Below, piece by piece: positions 1 through 5,847 of a stretch of 9,779 nt of DNA (the stretch's first letter is position 1; every line of letters begins with the position of its first letter). The notes beneath the pieces are model-generated. The model ran no database searches and was not told the DNA's origin. It worked only from the letters and a program-made list of their open reading frames with translations. The position numbers and the translations under genes were made by a program. Source of the DNA: Clostridiales bacterium (GTDB taxonomy: Bacteria > Bacillota > Clostridia > Lachnospirales > CAG-274); assembly GCA_021202835.1 (NCBI GenBank), contig JAJQCI010000341.1:1-9779 (forward strand). Direction: 5' to 3'.

Positions 1-1
1 T

Positions 2-1153
2 TCATATGCCAGCTTAAACAAGACAAAAACGATAAGAGACGACGTTTTGGTTTCCGACCAGTATCTTAAAATCACAACCCGTGACGAGGTTGAGACGGGT
101 TCGTCAATAATTATTTCTTTTACAAACGCAAAGGTTCCCAAACAGGAACAGATTGACGCCGTTTACCAGTATGCTTATTATGACTGGAAGGGCCCAAGCG
201 AAGGCTTTTGGGATGTTGTTCCCAAGCTTAAAACATATGAGCTTCCATACAGTATAAAACGTGTAGGCGCCAGCGAGATTCAGGTTACTTTAATTAATCT
301 GCCCAGAAGATATGCCGACAACAGTCTTTATTTTGTAAACGGTGTAAGCAAGAGGCCTGTTTACAACATAAGACTTCCTTTCAGATCAGACGGCGAGGGC
401 ACAATTAAAATTACAATTGACAACAATGAGTCAACTATTTCAAGCGCAACTCTTTCCGGCTATAATATTTGGTCAAAATACGGCAGTCAGACATCTTCGT
501 CGGGCTTAACCGACACCGAAGGCGAGGACGGCGAAATTCTCGAAGAAACAACCGTTGAAGAAACAACAAGCGAAACAACAACCCATGCATATTCTTCATC
601 ATCTTCAGGCTCTTCGGGAAGCGCTGATGTAACCGAAGATGAAACAGAAGAAACAACCGAGCTTGACATTTTCGAAATGGAAGCCGACGATTTAATCGCC
701 GTGAGAGATTTAAGCGACATAATTGCGGAATATGATGAATCAAGCTATGTTGACTGGGACTCATCCACAAAAACAGTTACCATAAGCTATAAGGGCAGCA
801 TTCTGCAGTTTATAAGCGATTCAGATTATTACATACTCAATGATGAAATAATTTATTTTGACGGAGTAAGCGAAGAATATGAAGATTATGAGGAAGGCGA
901 AGAGCCTGTCAAAGCAGCAAGAGCAACTATAATCGACAGAAAAATGTATGTTCCCGTAGGGGCGGCAATCGAAGCTTTGGGCTTAGAACCGGATGATGAA
1001 GAAACAGCGGAGGAAACCACAACAGAGGCAGAAACCGAGGAAACAACGGAAGCTGCCGAAGAAGCCGAAGAGCCGGCAGAAACCGAAACAACGGAAACAG
1101 CGGAAACAGAGGGCGAAGCCGAAACGGCCGCCGAAGAATCAGCAGTAATTTAA
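2..1153 (+). CDS. Surface/secreted protein with stalk domain (3' part of gene)
   Basis: The frame is open to the left edge (it reads S-Y-A-S-L-N from base 2), so the gene starts upstream and the last 383 residues are visible. A TTG at base 47 is the first possible start codon inside the window, but it has no SD and is probably internal. Residues 1 to about 155 form a beta-rich region I do not recognise. A Ser/Thr/Glu-rich linker follows (about 158-215). Residues about 234-330 resemble the copper amine oxidase N-terminal-like stalk domain (PF07833 type): a V-D-W...K-T-V-T-I-S strand pattern, then R-K-M-Y-V-P-V-G-A-A-I-E-A-L-G near the end. The last 50 residues are a Thr/Glu/Ala tail. Such domains are common in secreted clostridial proteins and are not copper oxidases by themselves. 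The acidic repetitive linkers suggest an extracellular location. The signal peptide would lie outside the window. The family call is moderately sure; the function is unknown. Confidence 0.7.
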   Translation, partial: SYASLNKTKTIRDDVLVSDQYLKITTRDEVETGSSIIISFTNAKVPKQEQIDAVYQYAYYDWKGPSEGFWDVVPKLKTYELPYSIKRVGASEIQVTLINLPRRYADNSLYFVNGVSKRPVYNIRLPFRSDGEGTIKITIDNNESTISSATLSGYNIWSKYGSQTSSSGLTDTEGEDGEILEETTVEETTSETTTHAYSSSSSGSSGSADVTEDETEETTELDIFEMEADDLIAVRDLSDIIAEYDESSYVDWDSSTKTVTISYKGSILQFISDSDYYILNDEIIYFDGVSEEYEDYEEGEEPVKAARATIIDRKMYVPVGAAIEALGLEPDDEETAEETTTEAETEETTEAAEEAEEPAETETTETAETEGEAETAAEESAVI

Positions 1154-1162
1154 ATTTATATC

Positions 1163-1193
1163 AAAAACAGCCGGCTGAACACCGGCTGTTTTT
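1163..1193. terminator. Bidirectional rho-independent terminator
   Basis: A perfect 12-bp inverted repeat (AAAAACAGCCGG / CCGGCTGTTTTT) with a 7-base loop starts ten bases after the stop of the surface-protein gene. The GC-rich core is flanked by A on one side and T on the other, so it can stop transcription from both strands. It separates the plus-strand gene from the convergent PHP-smpB-GNAT operon. Confidence 0.9.
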
Positions 1194-1257
1194 AACTGCA
1201 TAGTTATTTATTGCTTATCTATTGTTTTTAATAAGACTTTTATAAAAACGCTTCAGG

Positions 1258-1737
1258 TTATAGCTTGGAGGCTTCCGCAGGTTTGTTGAGGTGAATGGTA
1301 TAAACAGTCTCAACAAAAGTGTCTTCTTTATAGTCGGTTTCGGCTCTTGTCATTTGTTTGTTAAGTCTTTTTGCTATGCGGCTGAAAAGGTCATAGTTTT
1401 TATAATTTGTGGGATTAACGGGAAAGGATATGGTGTTGAAGTTGTTTTTATTGGCATAGATAACAGCTCGTTCTATCAAAAGATTGCTTATTGTGCTTCT
1501 TTTGTAGAACTGATTTACACATAAACTGTAGACATATAGAGATTTTTGATCGGCAGAGGCAATTATGCCTATAAAACCGGCGGCGGTTCCGCCTTTTATG
1601 AATATAAAGGAGCTTTTTCCGAACATTTCTCCGAAGGTGTCAAAAAGATACATTTCATATGAAACAGATCTTTTGCACCTTTCGGAAATAAGCTTGGAAA
1701 CAGCTTCTTTATATTCGGGGCTGTAGTTTACAATCAT
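1258..1737 (-). CDS. GNAT-family acetyltransferase, EctA-like
   Basis: A 159-residue protein with the layout of a GNAT N-acetyltransferase. Its closest resemblance, from memory of the family, is to diaminobutyrate acetyltransferase EctA: S-Y-x-x-Y-L near residues 26-31, A-G-F-I-G at 53-57, L-Y-V-Y-S-L-C-V at 67-74 (EctA has a L-F-V-W-Q-V-A-V-like strand), N-P-T-N...L-F...A-K-R-L at about 108-125, and E-T-V-Y-T-I at 143-148. The acetyl-CoA pyrophosphate loop, normally R-G-x-G-x-A, reads K-R-S-T-I-S and lacks the glycines. No ectB or ectC lies nearby, so ectoine synthesis is unlikely and the substrate is unknown. The ATG overlaps the smpB stop codon (ATGA, 4 bases) and its own SD is weak, which suggests translational coupling. 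It is the last gene of the PHP-smpB operon. The GNAT fold is fairly sure; the EctA link is tentative. Confidence 0.65.
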   Translation of the reverse strand: MIVNYSPEYKEAVSKLISERCKRSVSYEMYLFDTFGEMFGKSSFIFIKGGTAAGFIGIIASADQKSLYVYSLCVNQFYKRSTISNLLIERAVIYANKNNFNTISFPVNPTNYKNYDLFSRIAKRLNKQMTRAETDYKEDTFVETVYTIHLNKPAEASKL

Positions 1738-2201
1738 GCCTGAAGCTTAAGCTTAAAGTCTTTTTCGGCTTCTCTCTGCTGATCCTTTTTAGCTATGTCC
1801 TGACGTTTGTCGTAGAGCTTTTTGCCCTTTGCAATACCAATATCCATTTTTACAAGGCTGCCTTCAAAATAAACCTTTAAGGGAACTATTGTCAGACCCT
1901 GCTGCATGGTTCTGCCATCAAGCTTATTTATTTCATATTTGTGAAGAAGAAGGCGCCTGTCTCTTAAGGGGTCGTGGTTAAAGCGGTTGCCCTGTTCGAA
2001 GGGGCTTATATGCATGCCCTTAATATAGGCTTCGCCGCCGCTTATTGTAATATAGCTGTCTTTAAGATTACAGCGGCCGGCCCTCATAGATTTAACCTCG
2101 GTTCCCCTGAGCTCGATTCCTGCCTGAAGAGTTTCGAGAATAAAATAATCGTGATATGCTTTTTTATTTTGAGAAATTAATTTTTTTGATTTATTTGCCA
2201 T
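1734..2201 (-). CDS. smpB: SsrA-binding protein SmpB
   Basis: SmpB binds tmRNA and brings it to stalled ribosomes for trans-translation, which tags the nascent peptide and frees the ribosome. The 155-residue length is typical. The sequence is canonical throughout: an N-terminal K-A-Y-H-D-Y-F-I-L-E-T strand (residues 14-24), the G-I-E-L-R-G-T-E-V-K-S-M-R tmRNA-binding stretch (about 28-40), the H-D-P-x-R-D-R-R-L-L-L-H segment (about 75-86), and the basic C-terminal tail K-G-K-K-L-Y-D-K-R that folds into the ribosomal A site. The start codon lies inside the end of the upstream PHP gene (11-base overlap), and the stop overlaps the GNAT start. The usual neighbour rnr (RNase R) is absent here and the tmRNA gene is not in the window. 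Confidence 0.97.
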   Translation of the reverse strand: MANKSKKLISQNKKAYHDYFILETLQAGIELRGTEVKSMRAGRCNLKDSYITISGGEAYIKGMHISPFEQGNRFNHDPLRDRRLLLHKYEINKLDGRTMQQGLTIVPLKVYFEGSLVKMDIGIAKGKKLYDKRQDIAKKDQQREAEKDFKLKLQA

Positions 2202-3042
2202 ATTTTTTCACTCTCAAGTCCTTTAAAATTTTTTCCGGAACCTCAAGCTCCCCATAGCCGCTGCCTAAATTTAAGCCCGGCTTGTTTTCGCCGTGAAAGT
2301 CACTGCCGCCGGAGGGAAGAAGGCCGTAGGTTTCGGCAAGAGAAAGGGCCAAAATCGTGTCGCTTTTGGAATGAGTGGAATAATAACACTCTATACCGTC
2401 GGCGCCCCAGCCGGCGAAGTCGGCCGCCATTGTCTCAAGGCCCGTTTCGTTAAAGCCATACATAAAGGGATGGGCTATTACGGCCAGGCCGCCGCCTTTT
2501 TTAATAAGGGCTATGGCGTCCTTCGCAGAAAGAACATCACGCTTCACATAGCCCGGCTTTCCGGGGCCTATATATTTGCCGAAGGCTTCGTCTTTGCTTT
2601 TTACATAGCCTTTTTCCTGAAGAAGCCTTGCAAAGTGAGCCCTTGTGATTACCTTTCCGCCGCTGACGGAAACAAGGTCGTCATAGGTCAGGTCAAAGCC
2701 CAAGCCGCTAAGCTTGTTTATCATCGATATGTTTCTTTTGGTCCGCTTTTCTTTAAGGCTGTTAAGGCCGGCAGAAAATTCGGCGTTGTCTTTGTCTATA
2801 AAAAGCCCAACAATGTGAATTTCTCTGTTTTTATAAACAGAAGAAAGCTCCGTTCCGGCGATAACCTCAAGAGAGGGATATTCCCCGGCTTTTTCGAGAG
2901 CTTCCGCAATGCCCTCGGTTGTGTCGTGGTCTGTTATAGCTATTGTTTCAAGCCCTGCGGCAAAAGCCGCTTCTATAAGCTCCGAAGGTGCAAGAGTGCC
3001 GTCGGAGGCAGTTGTATGTGTATGTAAATCGATTTTATTCAT
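2191..3042 (-). CDS. PHP-domain phosphoesterase (YciV/TrpH type)
   Basis: A 283-residue polymerase-and-histidinol-phosphatase-domain protein, a trinuclear-metal phosphoesterase. Metal ligands are visible in order: H7-x-H9 in D-L-H-T-H-T, D14, T-D-H-D at 37-40, E65 in G-T-E, H76, H191 in A-H-P, and D248-x-H250 in G-S-D-F-H. Length and motif order match the stand-alone YciV/TrpH family. Characterised members degrade short RNA (RNase AM) or hydrolyse 3',5'-bisphosphonucleotides; which activity this one has cannot be read from sequence. I chose the ATG at 3042 because AAGGGG lies 9 bases upstream. The in-frame ATGs at 3051 and 3072 are too close to, or upstream of, that SD. It is the first gene of a three-gene operon with smpB and the GNAT gene and overlaps smpB by 11 bases. 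Confidence 0.9.
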   Translation of the reverse strand: MNKIDLHTHTTASDGTLAPSELIEAAFAAGLETIAITDHDTTEGIAEALEKAGEYPSLEVIAGTELSSVYKNREIHIVGLFIDKDNAEFSAGLNSLKEKRTKRNISMINKLSGLGFDLTYDDLVSVSGGKVITRAHFARLLQEKGYVKSKDEAFGKYIGPGKPGYVKRDVLSAKDAIALIKKGGGLAVIAHPFMYGFNETGLETMAADFAGWGADGIECYYSTHSKSDTILALSLAETYGLLPSGGSDFHGENKPGLNLGSGYGELEVPEKILKDLRVKKYGK

Positions 3043-3062
3043 ATTTATCATCCCCTTGTAAT

Positions 3063-3090
3063 ATAATAACATAAAATAAAAATTTTACAA
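3063..3090 (-). promoter_or_regulatory. Possible promoter of the PHP-smpB operon
   Basis: On the minus strand TTGTAA (3090-3085), a 16-base spacer and TATTAT (3068-3063) preceded by TG form a sigma-A-like promoter with an extended -10. The predicted start of transcription (about 3056) falls on the SD itself, giving a leader of only about 14 bases. Either the leader is very short or the real promoter lies further upstream in this AT-rich stretch. Confidence 0.35.
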
Positions 3091-3174
3091 GACTGTTTAT
3101 AACAAAAATTTTTTGAATTTAGTTTGAATTTCACCGATTTTCGGAAAACCGTTATTTTGAAAGGGGGCTTTTGA

Positions 3175-3566
3175 TTGAAAAACGAAGAAGTGAGGGAAAG
3201 TAAGGCGGGAAAACCTGTTTTAGCCGTTGCCGGGGCGGTTTTGGCGGCTTATTTATTACTGCCGCAGTTTTTATTATTTACGCCGGTCTGCTTACATATA
3301 CGGGGCTTACGGAAAAATATCTTCAGACCGTCATTACCGTAACCGTAGGGGCTTCGGTGGTTTCAGGCGGTTTTTTATGCGGACAGGGTGTTAAAAAAAG
3401 GGGTATTGTCTGGGGTGTTCTTACGGGGCTTATGTACGGTGTGGTTATGATTGTTTTGGGTATGTGTATAAACCCTGACTTTGCCCCGGGGAGCAAAACG
3501 GCGCTGATTTTGTTTATTTCCCTTTGCGGCGGAGGCCTGGGAGGAGTTTTGGGCATAAATTTTTGA
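3175..3566 (+). pseudogene. TIGR04086-like membrane protein, frameshifted
   Basis: Two overlapping reading frames together encode one small membrane protein. Frame one starts with TTG at 3175, seven bases after a strong AGGGGG, and reads K-N-E-E-V-R-E-S-K-A-G-K-P-V-L-A-V-A-G-A-V-L-A-A. It then degenerates and stops at 3342. The next frame has no plausible start but continues the first helix (I-T-A-A-V-F-I-I-Y-A-G-L-L) from about 3255 to the stop at 3566. Adding one base near the TTT at 3252-3254 would restore a protein of about 130 residues. It would have four hydrophobic helices, a G-G-F-L-C-G-Q-G-V-K-K-R-G-I loop and a G-G-G-L-G-G-V-L-G C-terminal helix. That pattern fits the TIGR04086 / YrzE-type membrane family of Firmicutes, whose function is unknown. 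The intact codon quality in both halves suggests a recent lesion or a sequencing error. Confidence 0.65.
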
Positions 3567-3576
3567 AGTAGATTTT

Positions 3577-3620
3577 AAAAGGGCGCTTCGGCATACATAT
3601 CCTGCCAAAGCGCTCTTTTT
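3577..3620. terminator. Bidirectional rho-independent terminator
   Basis: Arms 3577-3593 and 3603-3619 pair over 17 positions, with one G-T wobble and one C-A mismatch, around a 9-base loop. A run of five T ends the plus-strand side, and the AAAA at the left arm gives a T run for the minus strand. It lies between the convergent membrane-protein gene (ends 3566) and the acidic membrane-protein gene (ends 3657), so it can serve both. Confidence 0.85.
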
Positions 3621-3656
3621 GAAATAAAACACGAAAATAAATACAAACAGATTTTA

Positions 3657-3926
3657 TCAGATTTCTTCTTCAGCCTCTTCTTCTTCCTCTTCATCTTCGA
3701 CATCTTCGTCGGAGAAGGGAAAGTCTGCGCCGTCTTCATCCGGATATTCATCATAAAATTCGACCTCAGCCGAGCTTTTAAATTTCAGAACAAGATAGAC
3801 AACAATCAGCGTCAGAAGAGTTACACCTATAACTATGGCGAAAATAAAACCGACGCCCGACTTTCTTTCGAGCTTGTTTAAATCTTTTTTAATTTCGCAG
3901 ATGGCGTTTTTGTAAGAATTATCCAT
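3657..3926 (-). CDS. Small single-pass membrane protein with acidic tail
   Basis: An 89-residue protein with three visible parts. Residues 1-22 are a charged, probably helical segment rich in Lys and Glu. Residues 24-48 are one hydrophobic membrane helix (G-F-I-F-A-I-V-I-G-V-T-L-L...). The tail from about 54 to the end is strongly acidic, with long Glu/Asp runs and almost no positive charge. I do not recognise a family and assign no function. The gene is real: a perfect AGGAGG lies 8 bases before the ATG, and the gene follows the Nudix gene by 13 bases in the same direction, so the two are probably one transcript. It ends before the bidirectional hairpin at 3577-3620. The positive residues just before the helix would favour the N-terminus inside the cell, but the tail could be placed either way. 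Confidence 0.75.
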   Translation of the reverse strand: MDNSYKNAICEIKKDLNKLERKSGVGFIFAIVIGVTLLTLIVVYLVLKFKSSAEVEFYDEYPDEDGADFPFSDEDVEDEEEEEEAEEEI

Positions 3927-3939
3927 ATTTAAAACCTCC

Positions 3940-4401
3940 TTAATATATGTTTTTTTTGAAATACCTTACGGAAGTTTCTTTGCTTTTCATATCAAGGTAT
4001 TCCATATAGGCTCTGTGCATTATCTGTTTTTCATCGTGGAATTTAAGCAGATAATACGCTTCATGCTGTTTGTAATAGCCTGCGTCGGCAAAAAATTCTT
4101 CTACCTGCGGTTTGCAGTGATAAGAGTACGCTGTCATAAAATACCAGTGCACGGTTTTGTTTATAATGTCCTCCGCACCTCTGAAGGTATATTGAGTCTT
4201 TCCTATATATTTAATTATTTTGGCATCAGCGTCTGTTTCTTCCTTTACTTCTCTGAGAGCCGTTTCTTTAAATGTTTCACCGGGCTCAACCGTACCTTTC
4301 GGCATAACCCATCCCATATACCTGCCGTTTTGATTTTTATAAAGCAGCAATACCTTTCCTCTGAATATAACTACACCTCCGCAGCTTACTGCATCAATCA
4401 C
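3940..4401 (-). CDS. Nudix (NUDIX) hydrolase
   Basis: Nudix hydrolases cleave nucleoside diphosphates linked to other groups. The Nudix box is at residues 36-58 (numbered from the GTG): G-x5-E-x7-R-E-V-x-E-E-T-D-A. All metal-binding glutamates are present; the usual Gly after E-E-x is Asp. An upstream G-G-V-V-I-F strand and W-V-M-P-K-G-T support the call. The substrate is not predictable. I prefer the GTG at 4401 (153 residues): GGAGG lies 8 bases upstream, and the protein then starts just before the conserved D-A-V-S-C-G-G-V-V segment. The longer frame from ATG 4467 (175 residues) is less likely because that ATG overlaps the -10 box of a good promoter and so would lie upstream of the transcript start. 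It is probably cotranscribed with the acidic membrane-protein gene 13 bases downstream. Confidence 0.88.
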   Translation of the reverse strand: MIDAVSCGGVVIFRGKVLLLYKNQNGRYMGWVMPKGTVEPGETFKETALREVKEETDADAKIIKYIGKTQYTFRGAEDIINKTVHWYFMTAYSYHCKPQVEEFFADAGYYKQHEAYYLLKFHDEKQIMHRAYMEYLDMKSKETSVRYFKKNIY

Positions 4402-4465
4402 ATTATATTCCTCCGATACTATAAACACAGTGGGATCTGTGTAAAGCCATAGCTTTATTAATATC

Positions 4466-4494
4466 ATTATAACCTTTTTTTATTCTCATTTCAA
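4466..4494 (-). promoter_or_regulatory. Sigma-A promoter of the Nudix operon
   Basis: On the minus strand TTGAAA (4494-4489) is followed after exactly 17 bases by a perfect TATAAT (4471-4466). Transcription should start near 4459. This gives a leader of about 58 bases to the GTG at 4401 and rules against the ATG at 4467, which lies on the -10 box. Confidence 0.7.
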
Positions 4495-4548
4495 TAGTTA
4501 TTTTTATATTTTCAATTTTTATTTTAAGAAACAGTTCATCTTTGTTTT

Positions 4549-4570
4549 CCGCCCGAATTAATTCAGCCGG
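4549..4570. promoter_or_regulatory. Imperfect palindrome between divergent promoters
   Basis: Two 11-base half-sites (CCGCCCGAATT and AATTCAGCCGG) pair at 9 of 11 positions with no spacer. The site lies 19 bases upstream of the -35 box of the right-hand cluster and 54 bases upstream of the Nudix -35. It is GC-rich at its ends within AT-rich DNA. It could be an operator for a dimeric regulator. I cannot name the protein, and chance is possible. Confidence 0.3.
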
Positions 4571-4589
4571 CAAAGCTTTTTTCTTTTAT

Positions 4590-4618
4590 TTGACAAGCAG
4601 TGATTTTTAGCATATAAT
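4590..4618 (+). promoter_or_regulatory. Perfect consensus sigma-A promoter
   Basis: TTGACA (4590-4595), a 17-base spacer and TATAAT (4613-4618) match the housekeeping consensus at every position. Transcription should start near 4625, leaving a leader of about 30 bases before the ATG at 4655. It probably drives the whole 4655-9661 cluster, because no other clear promoter or terminator is seen within it. Confidence 0.85.
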
Positions 4619-4654
4619 AAGAAAATAAGATTTTTAAAGAAACGGTGGAGGGTT

Positions 4655-5785
4655 ATGTTTAAAATATTAAGAAATTTTTTTTCGGATATATGCGGAAATC
4701 CTTTTTTTAAGGCAGGGGCTGCCGCTGCGGCGGCTGTGGCTGTTATATCGGTTTTATGCCTTGTTTATTATGCCGCAGGGGCAAAGACAAACCAAAGGCT
4801 TGACAGTGAGGGCCTTGCCTTATACAGTGAAGATTTTCCCGAGGAATATTATGACAATATAAGTCTGCGGTTTGCAAACCAATATGGTGAAACCTATGAC
4901 GAATTCAGGCTGACAGAGGGTATCGGCATAAGCATATACGGCGACGGCGGCGTTGTTGACGAGGTAAGCGGCGGTTATACCATGCCTACGCTTTTGGCTC
5001 TTAATTATATTGAAAGTTTTGTTTACATAATGGGAAATGTCGGCGAAACTCCCGAATCCATAGCGGCAAAGCAGGGGGGTGTTCCCATGTATGCTGAGCC
5101 TTTTGAGATTCCATCGACACAAACGAAGGTAAAGGTTACGCTGAAAAACGAATACGGCACTGAAATTATACCCATACTTAAAAATAACGGCGGTTTAAAC
5201 CCCTGTATAATAGACGGAGTTGAAGGAGTTATTTCCGTTGATGCGGAAGAAAATGTTTTCTTTACCAGAAGCGAAAACGGCAGCCACAGGTCAGTGACAG
5301 GTAAAGCACAGGTTATAACAAGGGTGATGCAAAACAGGCGAAACGATATTACCATTGTGTTTCTTCAGGAGCTGCCCGAGGGATATTCTGCAGAGAGATA
5401 TGTTGAGATACTTGAAAGAATGAGAGACTATCACAGCCTTGAAGAGGGAGGAAAGTGTTTTTATGTTATATCGCCTATTTTGAACACCGATGAAGAAAAT
5501 TCGGCCGAGCTCGACGGGCTTCTGGAGGCTGCCTTCGGTGAGTATTATATAAACGCAAGGGAGTATCTTTGCGGAAGGGCAATAGAAAAATATAATATGA
5601 GGGTAAGAAGTGAAGAGGACGCCGAAGCCGTGGCCGGAGGAGAGGTTTGCAGTTTGTTTTTATCAAGAGACGGACAGCTTAATCTTTACGGTATGTATGC
5701 CATTGCCCAATATATAACGGAAAAGTTTAATGAAAATGATATCGAACTGCTTGGAAAAAGATATATATATGAGGATGAAGAGTAA
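4655..5785 (+). CDS. Membrane-anchored SGNH/GDSL hydrolase-like protein, probably catalytically inactive
   Basis: A 376-residue protein with an N-terminal signal anchor (hydrophobic about 18-42, Ala-rich) and an extracellular domain. Residues 130-150 (G-E-T-P-E-S-I-A-A-K-Q-G-G-V-P-M-Y), G-L-N-P-C-I-I-D-G-V-E-G-V at 180-192, F-T-R-S-E-N-G-S at 203-210 and Y-Y-I-N-A-R-E-Y-L at 297-305 match, from memory, a clostridial SGNH hydrolase family with I-A-A-R-Q-G-G-A-P-M-Y, N-P-C-x-I-x-G-V-E-G and Y-I-N-L-R-E-Y-L. In that family the serine is in G-D-S near the start; here positions 96-98 read G-D-G. The C-terminal D-x-x-H-F-N motif reads R-D-G-Q-L-N (338-343), so the histidine is Gln, and block III (N-D-I-T-I-V-F-L-Q-E-L) lacks its Asn. 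It is therefore probably a pseudoenzyme, perhaps a binding or structural protein. The SD (GGAGGG) is unusually close to the ATG, 2 bases away. It is first in the cluster, and the response regulator follows directly. Confidence 0.65.
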   Translation: MFKILRNFFSDICGNPFFKAGAAAAAAVAVISVLCLVYYAAGAKTNQRLDSEGLALYSEDFPEEYYDNISLRFANQYGETYDEFRLTEGIGISIYGDGGVVDEVSGGYTMPTLLALNYIESFVYIMGNVGETPESIAAKQGGVPMYAEPFEIPSTQTKVKVTLKNEYGTEIIPILKNNGGLNPCIIDGVEGVISVDAEENVFFTRSENGSHRSVTGKAQVITRVMQNRRNDITIVFLQELPEGYSAERYVEILERMRDYHSLEEGGKCFYVISPILNTDEENSAELDGLLEAAFGEYYINAREYLCGRAIEKYNMRVRSEEDAEAVAGGEVCSLFLSRDGQLNLYGMYAIAQYITEKFNENDIELLGKRYIYEDEE

Positions 5786-5847
5786 AAATGCAGAGGTTCG
5801 GCGGCAGGGACTGCCGGGCCGGGCTGCTTAAGAATACCGGTGATGAT

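Noticed and set aside
47..49. TTG as the start of the left-edge gene
   Set aside because: The frame stays open to base 2 with sensible protein sequence and no SD precedes the TTG, so the gene most likely begins outside the window.
2293..3027. Long plus-strand open frame (244 codons) opposite the PHP gene
   Set aside because: It is antisense to a gene with a complete set of PHP metal ligands, has no SD and encodes no recognisable motif.
3134..3151. Small overlapping dyads (CCGA-TTT-TCGG and TTTTC-G-GAAAA) between the PHP and membrane-protein genes
   Set aside because: Arms of 4-5 bases are expected by chance and no promoter is clearly placed around them.
4015..4452. Plus-strand open frame of 145 codons
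   Set aside because: It mirrors the Nudix gene on the other strand; the Nudix box and RBS support the minus strand.
5788..5847. Upstream ATG at 5788 for the response regulator
   Set aside because: The extra 20 residues precede the normal receiver start and are unlike the family, and ATG 5848 has a well-placed GGTGAT.
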